64,000 nt of DNA from Croceimicrobium sp965228705 (lineage in GTDB: Bacteria; Bacteroidota; Bacteroidia; Flavobacteriales; Schleiferiaceae): positions 434,001-498,000 of the forward strand of contig NZ_OZ245832.1 of assembly GCF_965228705.1 (NCBI RefSeq), read 5' to 3'. Each line of letters opens with the position of its first letter. The stretch's first letter is position 1. Both the position numbers and the translations under genes were made by a program. Shown in pieces: positions 34,554 to 43,184 of the stretch. Under the pieces are notes generated by a model. That model was not told the DNA's origin, searched no databases, and saw only the letters and a list, made by a program, of their open reading frames with translations.

Positions 34554-35657
34554 TTAGTTTATTCTACGCTTGCGATTGTTTTCGTAATCCTGAAATATAA
34601 AATCACCCAGCCCATTGAGGCCAGTGTAAAATGCTTTGCCCTTATTGGCTTGCGTGAAATGCTCTACAAATTGCTGCAAATAGGGATCCTGAGCAATCAT
34701 AAAGGTGGTGATGGGAATGCCAGCTCGACGGCAAGCGGCCGCGCGATTATAGCATTTGCCAACAATGTAATCATCTAAGCCAAAGCTGTTCTTATAATAG
34801 CTTCCATCGGGTTCATGCAAACAGCTGGGCTTCCCATCGGTAATCATGAAAATTTGCTTGTTGCTGTTTTTCTTTTTCCGCAAAAGGTCCATGGCTAAAT
34901 CCAAACCAGCTACCGTATTGGTATGATAGGGCCCTACCTTTAAATAGGGCACTTCTTCCAATTCAATTTGCCAGGCATCATTACCAAATACAATGATGTC
35001 CAGCGTATCCTTGGGGTAGCGGGTTTTGATAAATTCGGCGAGTGCTAGTGCCACACGTTTGGCAGGAGTAATGCGATCTTCACCATAAAGAATCATGGAA
35101 TGACTGATGTCAATCATCAAAACGGTGCTAAGCTGAGCCTTGTAAAATTGCTCATTCACCACCAGGTCATCCTGACTCATTCTCAAATCATCAATGCCAT
35201 TATTAGCATAGGCATTTTTGAGACTCTGAGGCATATCAATTTGCTCCAGGCTGTCGCCAAATTGATAGGGGCGATGGTCACTGCTGTTTTCATCACCAGG
35301 ACCCGCATGTTTGGTTTGATGATTTCCTTGTTGGCTTTTCTTAAGCTTGCCAAATACCTGTTCTAAAGCTCGATGTCGAATGGCACGTTCTGTTTTGGCG
35401 GTCATCGCTAATCCAGAACCACCACCATCATCAATCTCTTCTCGAAGGAAACCTTTCTTTTTAAGGTCTTCGATAAAGTCGTCGATTGTATAATCTTTGG
35501 TACTCAGCTCGTACTCCTGATCCAGAGCACGCAGCCAATCTATAGCCTCGTCCACATCGCCACTGGTGTGCAAGAGGAGTTCTTTAAACACTTCCAGCAG
35601 GCGATCAAAAGTACTTTGACTTTTGCCTTTGTACTCACTAAAACGCAATCCTTGCAT
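34554..35657 (-). CDS. VWA-domain protein, partner of the AAA ATPase
   Basis: A 367-residue cytoplasmic protein (no signal peptide). An N-terminal helical region (1-160) contains a charged, Gly/His-rich linker around 105-135. A von Willebrand factor A domain follows (about 175-365) with a complete MIDAS motif DISHS (Asp183, Ser185, Ser187) and MITDGKPS. VWA partners of MoxR/ChlI ATPases typically bind the ATPase ring through the metal site and bring in substrates. The next gene starts one base after its stop, strongly suggesting one transcript and a stoichiometric complex. Confidence 0.88.
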   Translation of the reverse strand: MQGLRFSEYKGKSQSTFDRLLEVFKELLLHTSGDVDEAIDWLRALDQEYELSTKDYTIDDFIEDLKKKGFLREEIDDGGGSGLAMTAKTERAIRHRALEQVFGKLKKSQQGNHQTKHAGPGDENSSDHRPYQFGDSLEQIDMPQSLKNAYANNGIDDLRMSQDDLVVNEQFYKAQLSTVLMIDISHSMILYGEDRITPAKRVALALAEFIKTRYPKDTLDIIVFGNDAWQIELEEVPYLKVGPYHTNTVAGLDLAMDLLRKKKNSNKQIFMITDGKPSCLHEPDGSYYKNSFGLDDYIVGKCYNRAAACRRAGIPITTFMIAQDPYLQQFVEHFTQANKGKAFYTGLNGLGDFIFQDYENNRKRRIN

Positions 35658-35728
35658 AAGGGGAAATTCCTACAATTAACCCGAAGATGCAAGGAAGGTT
35701 TCAAGCTTTTAATGATGAGCTGATGACT

Positions 35729-35983
35729 TTAATTTATAGAGCCCATAACGCGCTCCATAAACTGGTTGAGCGCTTCTTTGCGGGGAGTTCCTGCTTTTAT
35801 GGCCTTGTGTACTTCTAAGGCACCATAAAAGTTAGACATCAGCTCGCCAATGGTTTCCAGTTCTTCGTCTTTCAATCCTTTGGCATCAGCCATATGCTCT
35901 AAAAGCTCAATACTTTCATGAACCCAATCTTCGTCATTGGCTTCAATAAAATCTACGGCATGTTTGATGATCGGTAGGCGCAT
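35729..35983 (-). CDS. Small DUF6952-like protein
   Basis: An 84-residue, acidic, all-helical cytoplasmic protein (MRLPIIKHAVDFIEANDEDW at the start; LMSNFYGALEVHKA and MERVMGSIN near the end). I recognise it as the small Bacteroidota family annotated DUF6952; function unknown. The ATG at 35983 is preferred over an in-frame upstream codon at 36106, because a TAnnTTTG promoter element lies between them and the extension has no family-like sequence. It is divergent from osmC; the 106 bases between the starts hold promoters for both. Confidence 0.75.
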   Translation of the reverse strand: MRLPIIKHAVDFIEANDEDWVHESIELLEHMADAKGLKDEELETIGELMSNFYGALEVHKAIKAGTPRKEALNQFMERVMGSIN

Positions 35984-35999
35984 GTTCTTTTCGTTTTGA

Positions 36000-36007
36000 C
36001 AAAAGTA
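36000..36007 (-). promoter_or_regulatory. -7 element TACTTTTG for the DUF6952-like gene
   Basis: A perfect TAnnTTTG match on the minus strand, 16 bases before the ATG at 35983. It helps rule out the longer start at 36106. No clear -33 TTG. Confidence 0.5.
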
Positions 36008-36089
36008 ATATAATGTATTACTATGTGTTTTTATTAATTGATAAGAATTAACTATTGGTTGAAATTGTACCTTGCGGCAAAATCTTCGA

Positions 36090-36500
36090 ATGGGAACAAT
36101 AAGCAAGGTACGCTATCAGGGCGCTCTGCGCAATGACTTAGAGCACTTAGCCTCGGGGCAAATTATGCAAACCGATGCGCCTTTGGACAACAATGGATTG
36201 GGGCAGGCATTTTCACCTACCGATCTACTAGCGACCTCCTTAGCTTCTTGCGCCCTTACGGTGATGGGAATTCGAGCCCATCAGGAAGGCTTTGATCTGG
36301 AAGAATGTGAGGCAATTGTAGATAAAGTTATGGCCAGTGAGCCTCGTCGGGTGGCGGCTGTTCAAGTGAGAATCCGACTAAAGGCCAATTGTTCCGATAA
36401 GATGCAAAAGATTTTAGAAGGGATAGGTCGCAATTGCCCGGTAGCTAAAAGTTTGAGTTCGGAGCTTGAGCAAAGCTTTGTATTTGAATGGCTGGATTAA
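36090..36500 (+). CDS. OsmC-family peroxiredoxin-like protein
   Basis: A 136-residue OsmC/Ohr-superfamily protein, which reduces organic hydroperoxides or related oxidants using two cysteines. Both are present: Cys54 in LLATSLASCALT and Cys116 in GRNCPVAKSL. FSPTDLLA is a family hallmark. It acts in the cytoplasm with thiol cofactors. The ATG at 36090 fits the family start; an in-frame codon at 36072 would add six basic residues. Its TAA shares four bases (TTAA) with the stop of the convergent Asp-box protein gene. Confidence 0.93.
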   Translation: MGTISKVRYQGALRNDLEHLASGQIMQTDAPLDNNGLGQAFSPTDLLATSLASCALTVMGIRAHQEGFDLEECEAIVDKVMASEPRRVAAVQVRIRLKANCSDKMQKILEGIGRNCPVAKSLSSELEQSFVFEWLD

Positions 36501-37777
36501 GGGATCAATAAATTACGCTGGCTACTCTGACCATCCTTAAAATGGATCTGAACTTTGTAGAGTCCGGAGCGTAAATCTTGCACTGAATAGCGCTCCATAT
36601 TGCAGTACTCCTTCATTTGATTTCCGCGTAAATCATAAATCACAATGCGAACAGGCTTTTTTGTACTCTGTATTTTGAAATAGTTTTCACTGGGATTAGG
36701 AAAGAGTTTAATCTCGTGCAATCCATAGTTTTGGAGTCCAATGTTTTGCCCCTGGCGGTATACATCCTTGAAACTCATTTCGGCAAAGAGATAGCCACCA
36801 GCACGTCGAATACTTTTCACGGCATTGGTACCAAAGGGATCGATAGGTAAATTGTTTTCTTGAAGGCTCCAATTTGCACCGGCATCTGCTGAATATAAAA
36901 TTCCCACCTTTTCATTAGCTCCCTTGGATTTTAGTCCCAGCCAAATTTCGTTGCCTTCTGCATACATGCAGCTAATACCGCGCTTTTGACCAAAAGCACC
37001 GTTTCCTAAGATACTCTGCAGGGCGATGGTATTCCAGCTATTACCGCGATTGTCTGTCCAATACAGGTTCCAGTCCTGATTGGCATCGGTGGTGGCCATA
37101 TAAATCTTTTGTGCTGTACAAAAGAGAATACTGGCCAAAGTGAGATTGGGCAAATTAGTATTGGTGCATGGAACGAAGGTACCACGAGGCTGACTCAAAT
37201 AGTAAAAGCTGCCCCCTATAGAAGCCCAGAGGGTATCATGATACACTTCAAAGCCATTCATGAAATTGCCATTGGCAAAAGCATCAGCATGATAGACTGT
37301 GGAGTCTTTATGCCGCCAATAAAAGGAATTTGGGGTGTTCAGTTGATAAAAGAGATAGTCTCCCATTTGTTGCGCTTTCAATACTCGCGCACGATAGCTC
37401 TGGCTGATGGCGCTAAGGGGCATGCCCACAGTATCGATGATCCAATTTTGACCTTGGTTTACGCTGTAGTACTGTATTCCTCCGGCTGCGGCCGATACCA
37501 GGGTAGAAGCATATAGCTTCTGATTGTGACTGTAAAATTGCACCGGTATTCCGTTAAAAGCAGATTGCGCTAGAGTGTCCCAAGTATTTCCGTAATCGTC
37601 AGAATATTGCAAACCGCTTAAATAAGTATGGACATAAAGTCGACCTTGAAAATGCGTAAATGCATCTATGGCTTCAATATTGGGATTGTTGAGAGCCTTA
37701 GTAATTCCGCAGGAATCCCATTGACTGTAAGAGGAGAAGGAGTAAAGCAGGAGCAAACTGAGTAGAACTTGGCGCAT
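36497..37777 (-). CDS. Secreted T9SS cargo protein with Asp-box (sialidase-type propeller) repeats
   Basis: A 426-residue exported protein. Signal peptide (ends SSYSQ), then a beta-propeller with at least four Asp-box-like turns: SDDYGNTW (59-66), SVNQGQNW, TDNRGNSW and SADAGANW. A C-terminal T9SS sorting domain follows (LFPNPSENYFKIQ, then IYDLRGNQM). Asp-box propellers occur in sialidases, photosystem assembly factors and many non-enzymatic proteins. The catalytic Arg triad and Tyr of sialidases were not identified, so enzymatic activity is doubtful. The likely role is surface binding. It is convergent with osmC. Confidence 0.85.
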   Translation of the reverse strand: MRQVLLSLLLLYSFSSYSQWDSCGITKALNNPNIEAIDAFTHFQGRLYVHTYLSGLQYSDDYGNTWDTLAQSAFNGIPVQFYSHNQKLYASTLVSAAAGGIQYYSVNQGQNWIIDTVGMPLSAISQSYRARVLKAQQMGDYLFYQLNTPNSFYWRHKDSTVYHADAFANGNFMNGFEVYHDTLWASIGGSFYYLSQPRGTFVPCTNTNLPNLTLASILFCTAQKIYMATTDANQDWNLYWTDNRGNSWNTIALQSILGNGAFGQKRGISCMYAEGNEIWLGLKSKGANEKVGILYSADAGANWSLQENNLPIDPFGTNAVKSIRRAGGYLFAEMSFKDVYRQGQNIGLQNYGLHEIKLFPNPSENYFKIQSTKKPVRIVIYDLRGNQMKEYCNMERYSVQDLRSGLYKVQIHFKDGQSSQRNLLIP

Positions 37778-37842
37778 CTTACAATTTTAATCGCAAAGCT
37801 AGTAGGCGCTTAATCGCAAGGCCATAAGGCATTTGCCCTATT

Positions 37843-38916
37843 TTAGTCGAAAAGTTGGTACTGTCCCTTTGGCATTCTCCGAAAAGCCTGGTAATTGTAA
37901 TCGCTTAATTCTCTTTGAGCAAAGTAGCGTTTACGGGCCAGTACTATACTCTGTTTAATTTGTTCTGCCATCTCGCCATGGCCATGCATTCGCCTCCCAA
38001 ATTGCGAATCATTCAATTGGCCATCATGACTGGCTGCCACCAAATTATAGACCTTTTGATAGCGATCAGGATAATGCTTTTCTAACCAGCTTAGGAATAC
38101 ATCCTTAACCTGCCCATTAAGTCTTAGAATTGTGTAACTGATATTTCGCGCTCCGGCTGCGGCAACTTTTTCAGCGATATTCAATACTTCGTGGCTATTG
38201 AGACCAGGAATGATAGGCGCTATTAAAACTTGGACCGGAATACCCAAATCACTTAATTTTTGGATCAGAGCCAGTCGACGATTTGCAGTGGCAGTGCGAG
38301 GTTCCATTTTCCGACGTAAACTTTCATCCAAACTATTCAGGCTAAAAGCCACTTGCACCAAATTGAGCTTATTGAGTTCAATCAGCAAATCCAGATCGCG
38401 CTCAATGAGGGTATTTTTGGTTACAATACCCACGGGATTGCGGTATTCCAAGAAAACCTTTAAAAGGGAGCGGGTAATGCCTAACTTTCGTTCCAGAGGC
38501 TGATAGCAATCGGTATTGCCAGATAGCATAATCGCTTCCGGCTGCCAGGAGCTTTTTTCAAAATGACGTGCAAGGAGGTCGGCTGCATTTCGCTTCACCA
38601 GAATTTGTCTTTCGAAATCAAGACCGGCATCTAAGGCCCAGTAAGTGTGAGTATTGCGCGCATAGCAATAAGAGCAGCCGTGTTCACATCCTTGATAGGG
38701 GTTTAAACTCCACTTATGGCCAAGGTCGGGGCTCAATACGGCATTCACAATGCTTTTAGCATTTACCTCGGTGTATTGAGTGGCTTCATCAGCCCAGGGG
38801 TCTTCTCCATTCTGATGCTGCCATTCCTGGTATTCAGGATCTTCTATATACTCACGCGACTCAAAAGGATTTGGTACTTTCTCCTGGCTACCTCTTCCAC
38901 GCCTTTCAGGCTTCAT
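37843..38916 (-). CDS. PA0069-family radical SAM protein (spore-photoproduct-lyase-like)
   Basis: A 357-residue radical SAM enzyme. The cluster motif CEHGCSYC (Cys77, Cys81, Cys84), spaced CxxxCxxC, binds a [4Fe-4S] cluster that cleaves SAM. Other family marks are LNPYQGCEHG, EAIMLSGNTDCYQP and IAPIIPGLN. This PA0069/COG1533 group is related to spore photoproduct lyase, which repairs UV-damaged DNA, but its own reaction is not established. The 11-base overlap with the LexA-like regulator gene upstream makes co-expression almost certain and fits a DNA-damage role. That role is inference. Confidence 0.9.
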   Translation of the reverse strand: MKPERRGRGSQEKVPNPFESREYIEDPEYQEWQHQNGEDPWADEATQYTEVNAKSIVNAVLSPDLGHKWSLNPYQGCEHGCSYCYARNTHTYWALDAGLDFERQILVKRNAADLLARHFEKSSWQPEAIMLSGNTDCYQPLERKLGITRSLLKVFLEYRNPVGIVTKNTLIERDLDLLIELNKLNLVQVAFSLNSLDESLRRKMEPRTATANRRLALIQKLSDLGIPVQVLIAPIIPGLNSHEVLNIAEKVAAAGARNISYTILRLNGQVKDVFLSWLEKHYPDRYQKVYNLVAASHDGQLNDSQFGRRMHGHGEMAEQIKQSIVLARKRYFAQRELSDYNYQAFRRMPKGQYQLFD

Positions 38917-39703
38917 TTTTCACCTGTTTTTTTAAGTCCCGTAGTTCCGCTTTAAGCTCATCTATTCCTTGCATCATTTTTTGATAATGCAGGTCTTGCA
39001 GGTCTTTTTCCCCAGGCACTTGAAAGCTTAAAATACCTTTGGCCCGCCATACTTCAAGGATTTCCAGGGCATCCAAATAATAGGGTTTGTATTCTGTATT
39101 ATCAGATTTGAGAAGCAGGCGATTTTTAGAGCTCAGCTCATTTTCAATACGCTTGTAAACAATGCCATCATTAAGGGTAAGTAGTATGTAGCAAGCATTA
39201 TTCTTTAGGGTCTCCCAATTTTCTTCAAATTCCCCTATGATATAGGATCCCGGTTGAACCGGCAACATAGAGTCTCCTTCAATTTGAAAAATCCGCAGGG
39301 TGCCGCTTTGCTGTAATTCGGGCAGGGGAAGGCTTATTGATTTTAAGCCTTCGATATATTCTGTATCTGCATAACCTTGGGTGTATCCGGCTGCAGCCTT
39401 TTGGGGAATCAGGCTAATTAACTCTCGGCCGGATGCTTCCACGGCCACCGGTAAAATTCGCAAAGGGTAATCGCTCCGAATCGGACTGGGACTTTTCTGA
39501 TCCAATTTTTTATAAAGTAGGGCTTCGAGCGAAACCCCAAACAAGTGGCAAAAAAGCTGCAAGGTATCCAAACGCGGTTCTGAACGGGCATCTTCATAAG
39601 CACCGATTAAGCTGCGGTTCACATTGAGCTTTTCAGCAAGCTGAGCCTGGGTCCAGCCTTTTTGCTTGCGTAAAATCCGAATATTAGGTCCGAGTTGTTT
39701 CAA
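38906..39703 (-). CDS. XRE-family regulator with LexA-like S24 autoprotease domain
   Basis: A 265-residue repressor-type protein. The N-terminal helix-turn-helix (9-62: TQAQLAEKLNVNRSLIGAYE) binds DNA. The S24 peptidase domain has the Ser145/Lys184 dyad (IEGDSMLP and IVYKRIE) and a candidate Ala105-Gly106 cleavage site in KAAAGYTQG. A charged helical tail ends the protein. LexA/CI-like repressors with this design cleave themselves when DNA damage activates RecA, or act without cleavage in some Bacteroidota relatives. It probably represses its own operon with the radical SAM gene. The start is TTG; no ATG precedes it in frame. Two TGCTAAAA direct repeats lie just upstream. Confidence 0.87.
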   Translation of the reverse strand: MKQLGPNIRILRKQKGWTQAQLAEKLNVNRSLIGAYEDARSEPRLDTLQLFCHLFGVSLEALLYKKLDQKSPSPIRSDYPLRILPVAVEASGRELISLIPQKAAAGYTQGYADTEYIEGLKSISLPLPELQQSGTLRIFQIEGDSMLPVQPGSYIIGEFEENWETLKNNACYILLTLNDGIVYKRIENELSSKNRLLLKSDNTEYKPYYLDALEILEVWRAKGILSFQVPGEKDLQDLHYQKMMQGIDELKAELRDLKKQVKNEA

Positions 39704-39718
39704 GAGAAAAAGATTTGT

Positions 39719-39743
39719 TGCTAAAATAAAAAGAATGCTAAAA
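39719..39743. promoter_or_regulatory. Two TGCTAAAA direct repeats upstream of the XRE-S24 gene
   Basis: TGCTAAAA occurs at 39719-39726 and 39736-39743, 17 bases apart, 16-40 bases upstream of the TTG start. Position and spacing fit an operator for autoregulation. The repeats are AT-rich, so chance is possible. Confidence 0.35.
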
Positions 39744-39825
39744 ATATAAGAATACTTTACTTTTTATTTTCCACATTTTAATTGAACATTTGATCTTTGT
39801 AACTGTCAATTCCCAAAAACAACTC

Positions 39826-40677
39826 ATGCGTAAGATTATTCGAATAAGCGATGCCATGACTGCCCACATGCCTGGATTAAAAACCTGGCGTGCTTTACCG
39901 GTACCGGGCATCTCGCAGCTCGATCCCTATATATTCCTTAACCATCATGGCTATGAAGAGTTTCCTGCCAATAACCAAGGATTGCCATTCGGTCCGCATC
40001 CCCACCGGGGTTTTGAAACCCTCACCTTCATTGTAGAAGGTGAATTGGTGCATCAGGATAGTCAGGGTTTTTCCAGTAGAATATTGAAAGGTGGCGTACA
40101 ATGGATGACCGCCGGAGCCGGAATTATTCATTCCGAAACCTCTTCCGATGAATTTCTGGAAAAGGGCGGACCCATGGAGATCTTGCAATTGTGGATCAAT
40201 TTACCCGCGGCTAAAAAAATGAGTCCTGCTCATTATCAAGGATTTCAAAAAGATGAAATTCCAGAGCTTAGAATAGGAGAGGGCTTCAAGCTCAATTTAA
40301 TATGCGGTACCTACAACGGTACTGAGGGTCCGGTGCAAAGTCCTTATCCTCAGTTCATGAGCACTTTGGAGGCTCCTGCCGGAAGTAAACTACATTGGGA
40401 TGCTAAGACGGAGCAAATATTCTTTTACTTGGTCAAAGGCTCTATTAAGGTCAATGGTCGTGAAATGAATAAACGTCAGCTTGCGCAATTTGAAGACAAT
40501 CCTGGTTTCTTGGATATCGAAGTATTGGAAGATGCTTACATCATTTTAGGTGAAGCGGAGCCTATAAATGAACCGGTAGTTTCTTATGGTCCATTTGTAA
40601 TGAATAGCGAAGCGGAAATTCAGCAGGCCATTATGGATTATCAGTCCGGTAAAATGGGCCGCTGGACTGAGTCTTAA
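39826..40677 (+). CDS. Pirin-family protein
   Basis: A 283-residue double-cupin protein. Metal-binding residues are present: His58 and His60 in GPHPHRGFET, and His102 and Glu104 in GIIHSET. The C-terminal cupin has the usual FYLVKGSIKVNG region. Pirins act as quercetinases or redox-linked regulators; the activity of this one cannot be told. ATG at 39826 matches the family start (KIIRISDAMTAH). An in-frame upstream codon at 39790 would add only an unrelated peptide. Its stop shares four bases with the convergent lipoprotein gene. Confidence 0.93.
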   Translation: MRKIIRISDAMTAHMPGLKTWRALPVPGISQLDPYIFLNHHGYEEFPANNQGLPFGPHPHRGFETLTFIVEGELVHQDSQGFSSRILKGGVQWMTAGAGIIHSETSSDEFLEKGGPMEILQLWINLPAAKKMSPAHYQGFQKDEIPELRIGEGFKLNLICGTYNGTEGPVQSPYPQFMSTLEAPAGSKLHWDAKTEQIFFYLVKGSIKVNGREMNKRQLAQFEDNPGFLDIEVLEDAYIILGEAEPINEPVVSYGPFVMNSEAEIQQAIMDYQSGKMGRWTES

Positions 40678-41186
40678 TTTTGACCTGGAGGTAAAACTCC
40701 ACCGGCGGCGATCCAGATCGAATCCAGGCGTTGTATATAGCTTTCCCAGCCCGGGATGCTATCTAATAAGCTAAATTGAATCGCATGATCACTGTTGTCC
40801 TTTTTCAAGTAGAGATCAATATTACAACCATCAGAGGGCAAATTGCCTGATTGATAATTCAATTGCTGGAAGGCACTCATATCCAAATTGTAGTATAAGC
40901 TATCTAACCAGGCCAGAGGTACATAAAAGGCCGTATCAATTAGAGTATCATGTGGTGCCTCGCCCCAGCCTTGAATGCGTTGGTAAAGATGTATGCTATC
41001 ACGACTTATACGTAGGGTATCGGCTCGCGTATTCCAGCCGCAGGTTAGGGCATATTCGATTTCTATGCTGGGAATTATCACCGTGTCGTTAAGGTCAGGT
41101 GTTCCTGTTTGACTTTCTTCCTTCCGGCAGTTTTGTAAAAGGAAAAGCAAGAGGAAGAAGAAGCTTAGTCGGATTGCATTCTTCAT
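40674..41186 (-). CDS. Hypothetical lipoprotein
   Basis: A 170-residue lipoprotein with a strongly hydrophobic signal (SFFFLLLFLLQNC) and charged residues after the Cys (CRKEES), consistent with the outer membrane or surface. The mature part is beta-rich with many Asp, Ser and Trp residues and a few Cys (LTCGWNTRADTLR, SDGCNIDLYL). No family recognised. The ATG at 41186 begins the signal; an in-frame codon at 41219 would add 11 unrelated residues. It is divergent from the OmpA-family gene with 46 bases between starts. Confidence 0.75.
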   Translation of the reverse strand: MKNAIRLSFFFLLLFLLQNCRKEESQTGTPDLNDTVIIPSIEIEYALTCGWNTRADTLRISRDSIHLYQRIQGWGEAPHDTLIDTAFYVPLAWLDSLYYNLDMSAFQQLNYQSGNLPSDGCNIDLYLKKDNSDHAIQFSLLDSIPGWESYIQRLDSIWIAAGGVLPPGQN

Positions 41187-41232
41187 ATTTGCAAGATTCT
41201 TGTTTAGGAAGGTATACACTAATTACGTTTTT

Positions 41233-43119
41233 ATGCATCGCCTCGTTTGTTTTCTTCTTTTCTTTTTTTCCATAAGCCTGCTTCAGGCTCAGAATCGCGA
41301 TGCACAGAAATACATGACCAAAGCCAGGGAATATGTTAAGGAGAATGAATTGGAAAAAGCCTTAAAAGCTCTGGACGATGCATTGGAAGAAGATCAGTCT
41401 TTTGTTGATGCATACCTCTTCAAAGCGGATATCTATAATCAATTAGGAAATTCAGATAGTGCTTTGTATCAATATGAAAAGGCCCGCCATTACGATTTTC
41501 CTTATTACCTCGATTTTTTTCAGGGACGCCAGCTTTATGGTATGAAGCATTACGAGGAATGCATCCCTTTTTTAGAAAACTATTTACAGCATCCCAGGGC
41601 AAATAGTCGCTATCAGGAGGAGATCGAAAGAATGATAGCCAGTTCCAAATTTGCTTTAGAAGCCTTGAAGAAGGTGATAGAATACAATCCCAAGAACTTA
41701 GGACCCAATGTAAATACCGAAGAGCTGGAATATTTCCCCAGCATTTCAGCTGATTCTCGCACATTGGTATTTACGCATCGATCGGAAAACGGTCAAAAGT
41801 TAGATGAAGATTTTTGGTATACCCGGAGGGATAGTGCCGGGGCTCCCTGGTCGGAAGCACAAATGCTCCTCGGTCAGTTAAATACTCCTGGAAATGAAGG
41901 CGCCCAAAGCTTAAGTGCAGATGGCGAGCTAATATTCTTCGCTGCTTGTGATCGCCCTGGAGGCTTGGGAAGCTGTGATATTTACGCTTCTTTTCTGGGC
42001 CCGAATGGCCAATGGTCCAAGGCCATTAATTTGGGGCCAGCTATTAATTCGCATTTATGGGAAAGCCAACCTTCGATATCACCCGATGGTCGCACTTTGT
42101 ATTTTGTGCGAGGTCGCAGTGGCACGGATCCCAATATGGATATTTACTATAGTGAGTTTAATGGTAAGATGTGGACGAAATCCCAAAGGCTTCCTGGAAA
42201 GGTAAATACCGCATCACAGGAAACTTCGCCTTATATCCATTTTGATAATGAGCATTTGTATTTCAGTAGCAATGGGCATCCAGGAATGGGAGATTTAGAC
42301 TTTTTTGTATCGGAAAGACAGGTTGATGGTACCTGGGGTGAACCTATAAATTTGGGGCATCCTATTAATACTTCATTTCAGGAATTCAGCTTAATTGTGG
42401 GGCCGGATGGTCGCACTGGCTTCTTCAGTTCTGATGCCATGGAAGAAGGATTCGGGAAACTAGATTTATACGAATTCAGATTACCGGAAGCGGCTCAAGC
42501 GCGCCCCATTGCCTATGTAGAGGGAAAAGTTATTGATAAGGAAACGCGTAAAAGCTTGAGAGCTCCACTTAAGTTTATTGATTTAAGTGATAGCACGAAG
42601 GTCGTTCATGGCAGTAGCAATAAAGAAGGTGCATTTTATGCCGTATTAGCCGCTCGTAGCGATTATGGATTGTCAGTTGCTCTGAAAGGCTATCTTTTTT
42701 ATTCTCGCAATTTTGCATTGGCTGAACAAAGCAGGGAAGAGGCTCTGCATTTATTAGTCGAATTAGTACCTATTGCCAAAGGGCAAAAGGTAATTCTGGA
42801 GAATATCTTTTTTGAGTTCGATTCCTTTCAATTAACAGATCGAAGTAATCAGGAATTACGCGAAATGGTGCGCTTTCTGGAGCTGAACCCAGATTTACGT
42901 ATTCGACTGGAAGGGCATACGGATAACCAGGGATCGGATTCCTACAATATTGAATTAAGCAGCCAAAGAGCCAAGGCGGTATACGATGCATTGGTAGCTT
43001 TAGGAATAGATGCCAATCGGATGGAATATCAAGGAAAAGGGAGTAAGGAACCTTTGGTAGCAAATGATACGGAGCGGAATAGAGCTCGTAATAGACGCAC
43101 CGAACTACATATCCTATAA
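41233..43119 (+). CDS. OmpA-family protein with TPR and PD40 (WD40-like) repeats
   Basis: A 628-residue envelope protein. Signal peptide (ends LLQAQ), TPR repeats (about 22-140), a PD40-type propeller (about 170-430; SADGELIFFAACDRPGG, ISPDGRTLYFVRG, GPDGRTGFFSSD) and a carboxypeptidase-regulatory-like module (about 440-500). The C-terminal OmpA domain (about 515-628) has the peptidoglycan-binding motif LEGHTDNQGSDSYN and NRARNRRTELHIL. The layout matches the PorE-like/TPR-PD40-OmpA proteins common in Bacteroidota, some of which anchor T9SS parts to peptidoglycan. A direct T9SS role here is an inference. The ATG at 41233 starts the signal peptide. Confidence 0.9.
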   Translation: MHRLVCFLLFFFSISLLQAQNRDAQKYMTKAREYVKENELEKALKALDDALEEDQSFVDAYLFKADIYNQLGNSDSALYQYEKARHYDFPYYLDFFQGRQLYGMKHYEECIPFLENYLQHPRANSRYQEEIERMIASSKFALEALKKVIEYNPKNLGPNVNTEELEYFPSISADSRTLVFTHRSENGQKLDEDFWYTRRDSAGAPWSEAQMLLGQLNTPGNEGAQSLSADGELIFFAACDRPGGLGSCDIYASFLGPNGQWSKAINLGPAINSHLWESQPSISPDGRTLYFVRGRSGTDPNMDIYYSEFNGKMWTKSQRLPGKVNTASQETSPYIHFDNEHLYFSSNGHPGMGDLDFFVSERQVDGTWGEPINLGHPINTSFQEFSLIVGPDGRTGFFSSDAMEEGFGKLDLYEFRLPEAAQARPIAYVEGKVIDKETRKSLRAPLKFIDLSDSTKVVHGSSNKEGAFYAVLAARSDYGLSVALKGYLFYSRNFALAEQSREEALHLLVELVPIAKGQKVILENIFFEFDSFQLTDRSNQELREMVRFLELNPDLRIRLEGHTDNQGSDSYNIELSSQRAKAVYDALVALGIDANRMEYQGKGSKEPLVANDTERNRARNRRTELHIL

Positions 43120-43184
43120 AGCGGAATTCCCTGTAATTCGATAGGTAAAACCCTCTTTTCACTCAGACTCTGTGGGACTTAAGC

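Noticed and set aside
35984..36106. Upstream extension of the DUF6952-like protein
   Set aside because: Contains the promoter element at 36000-36007, and the peptide is unlike the family.
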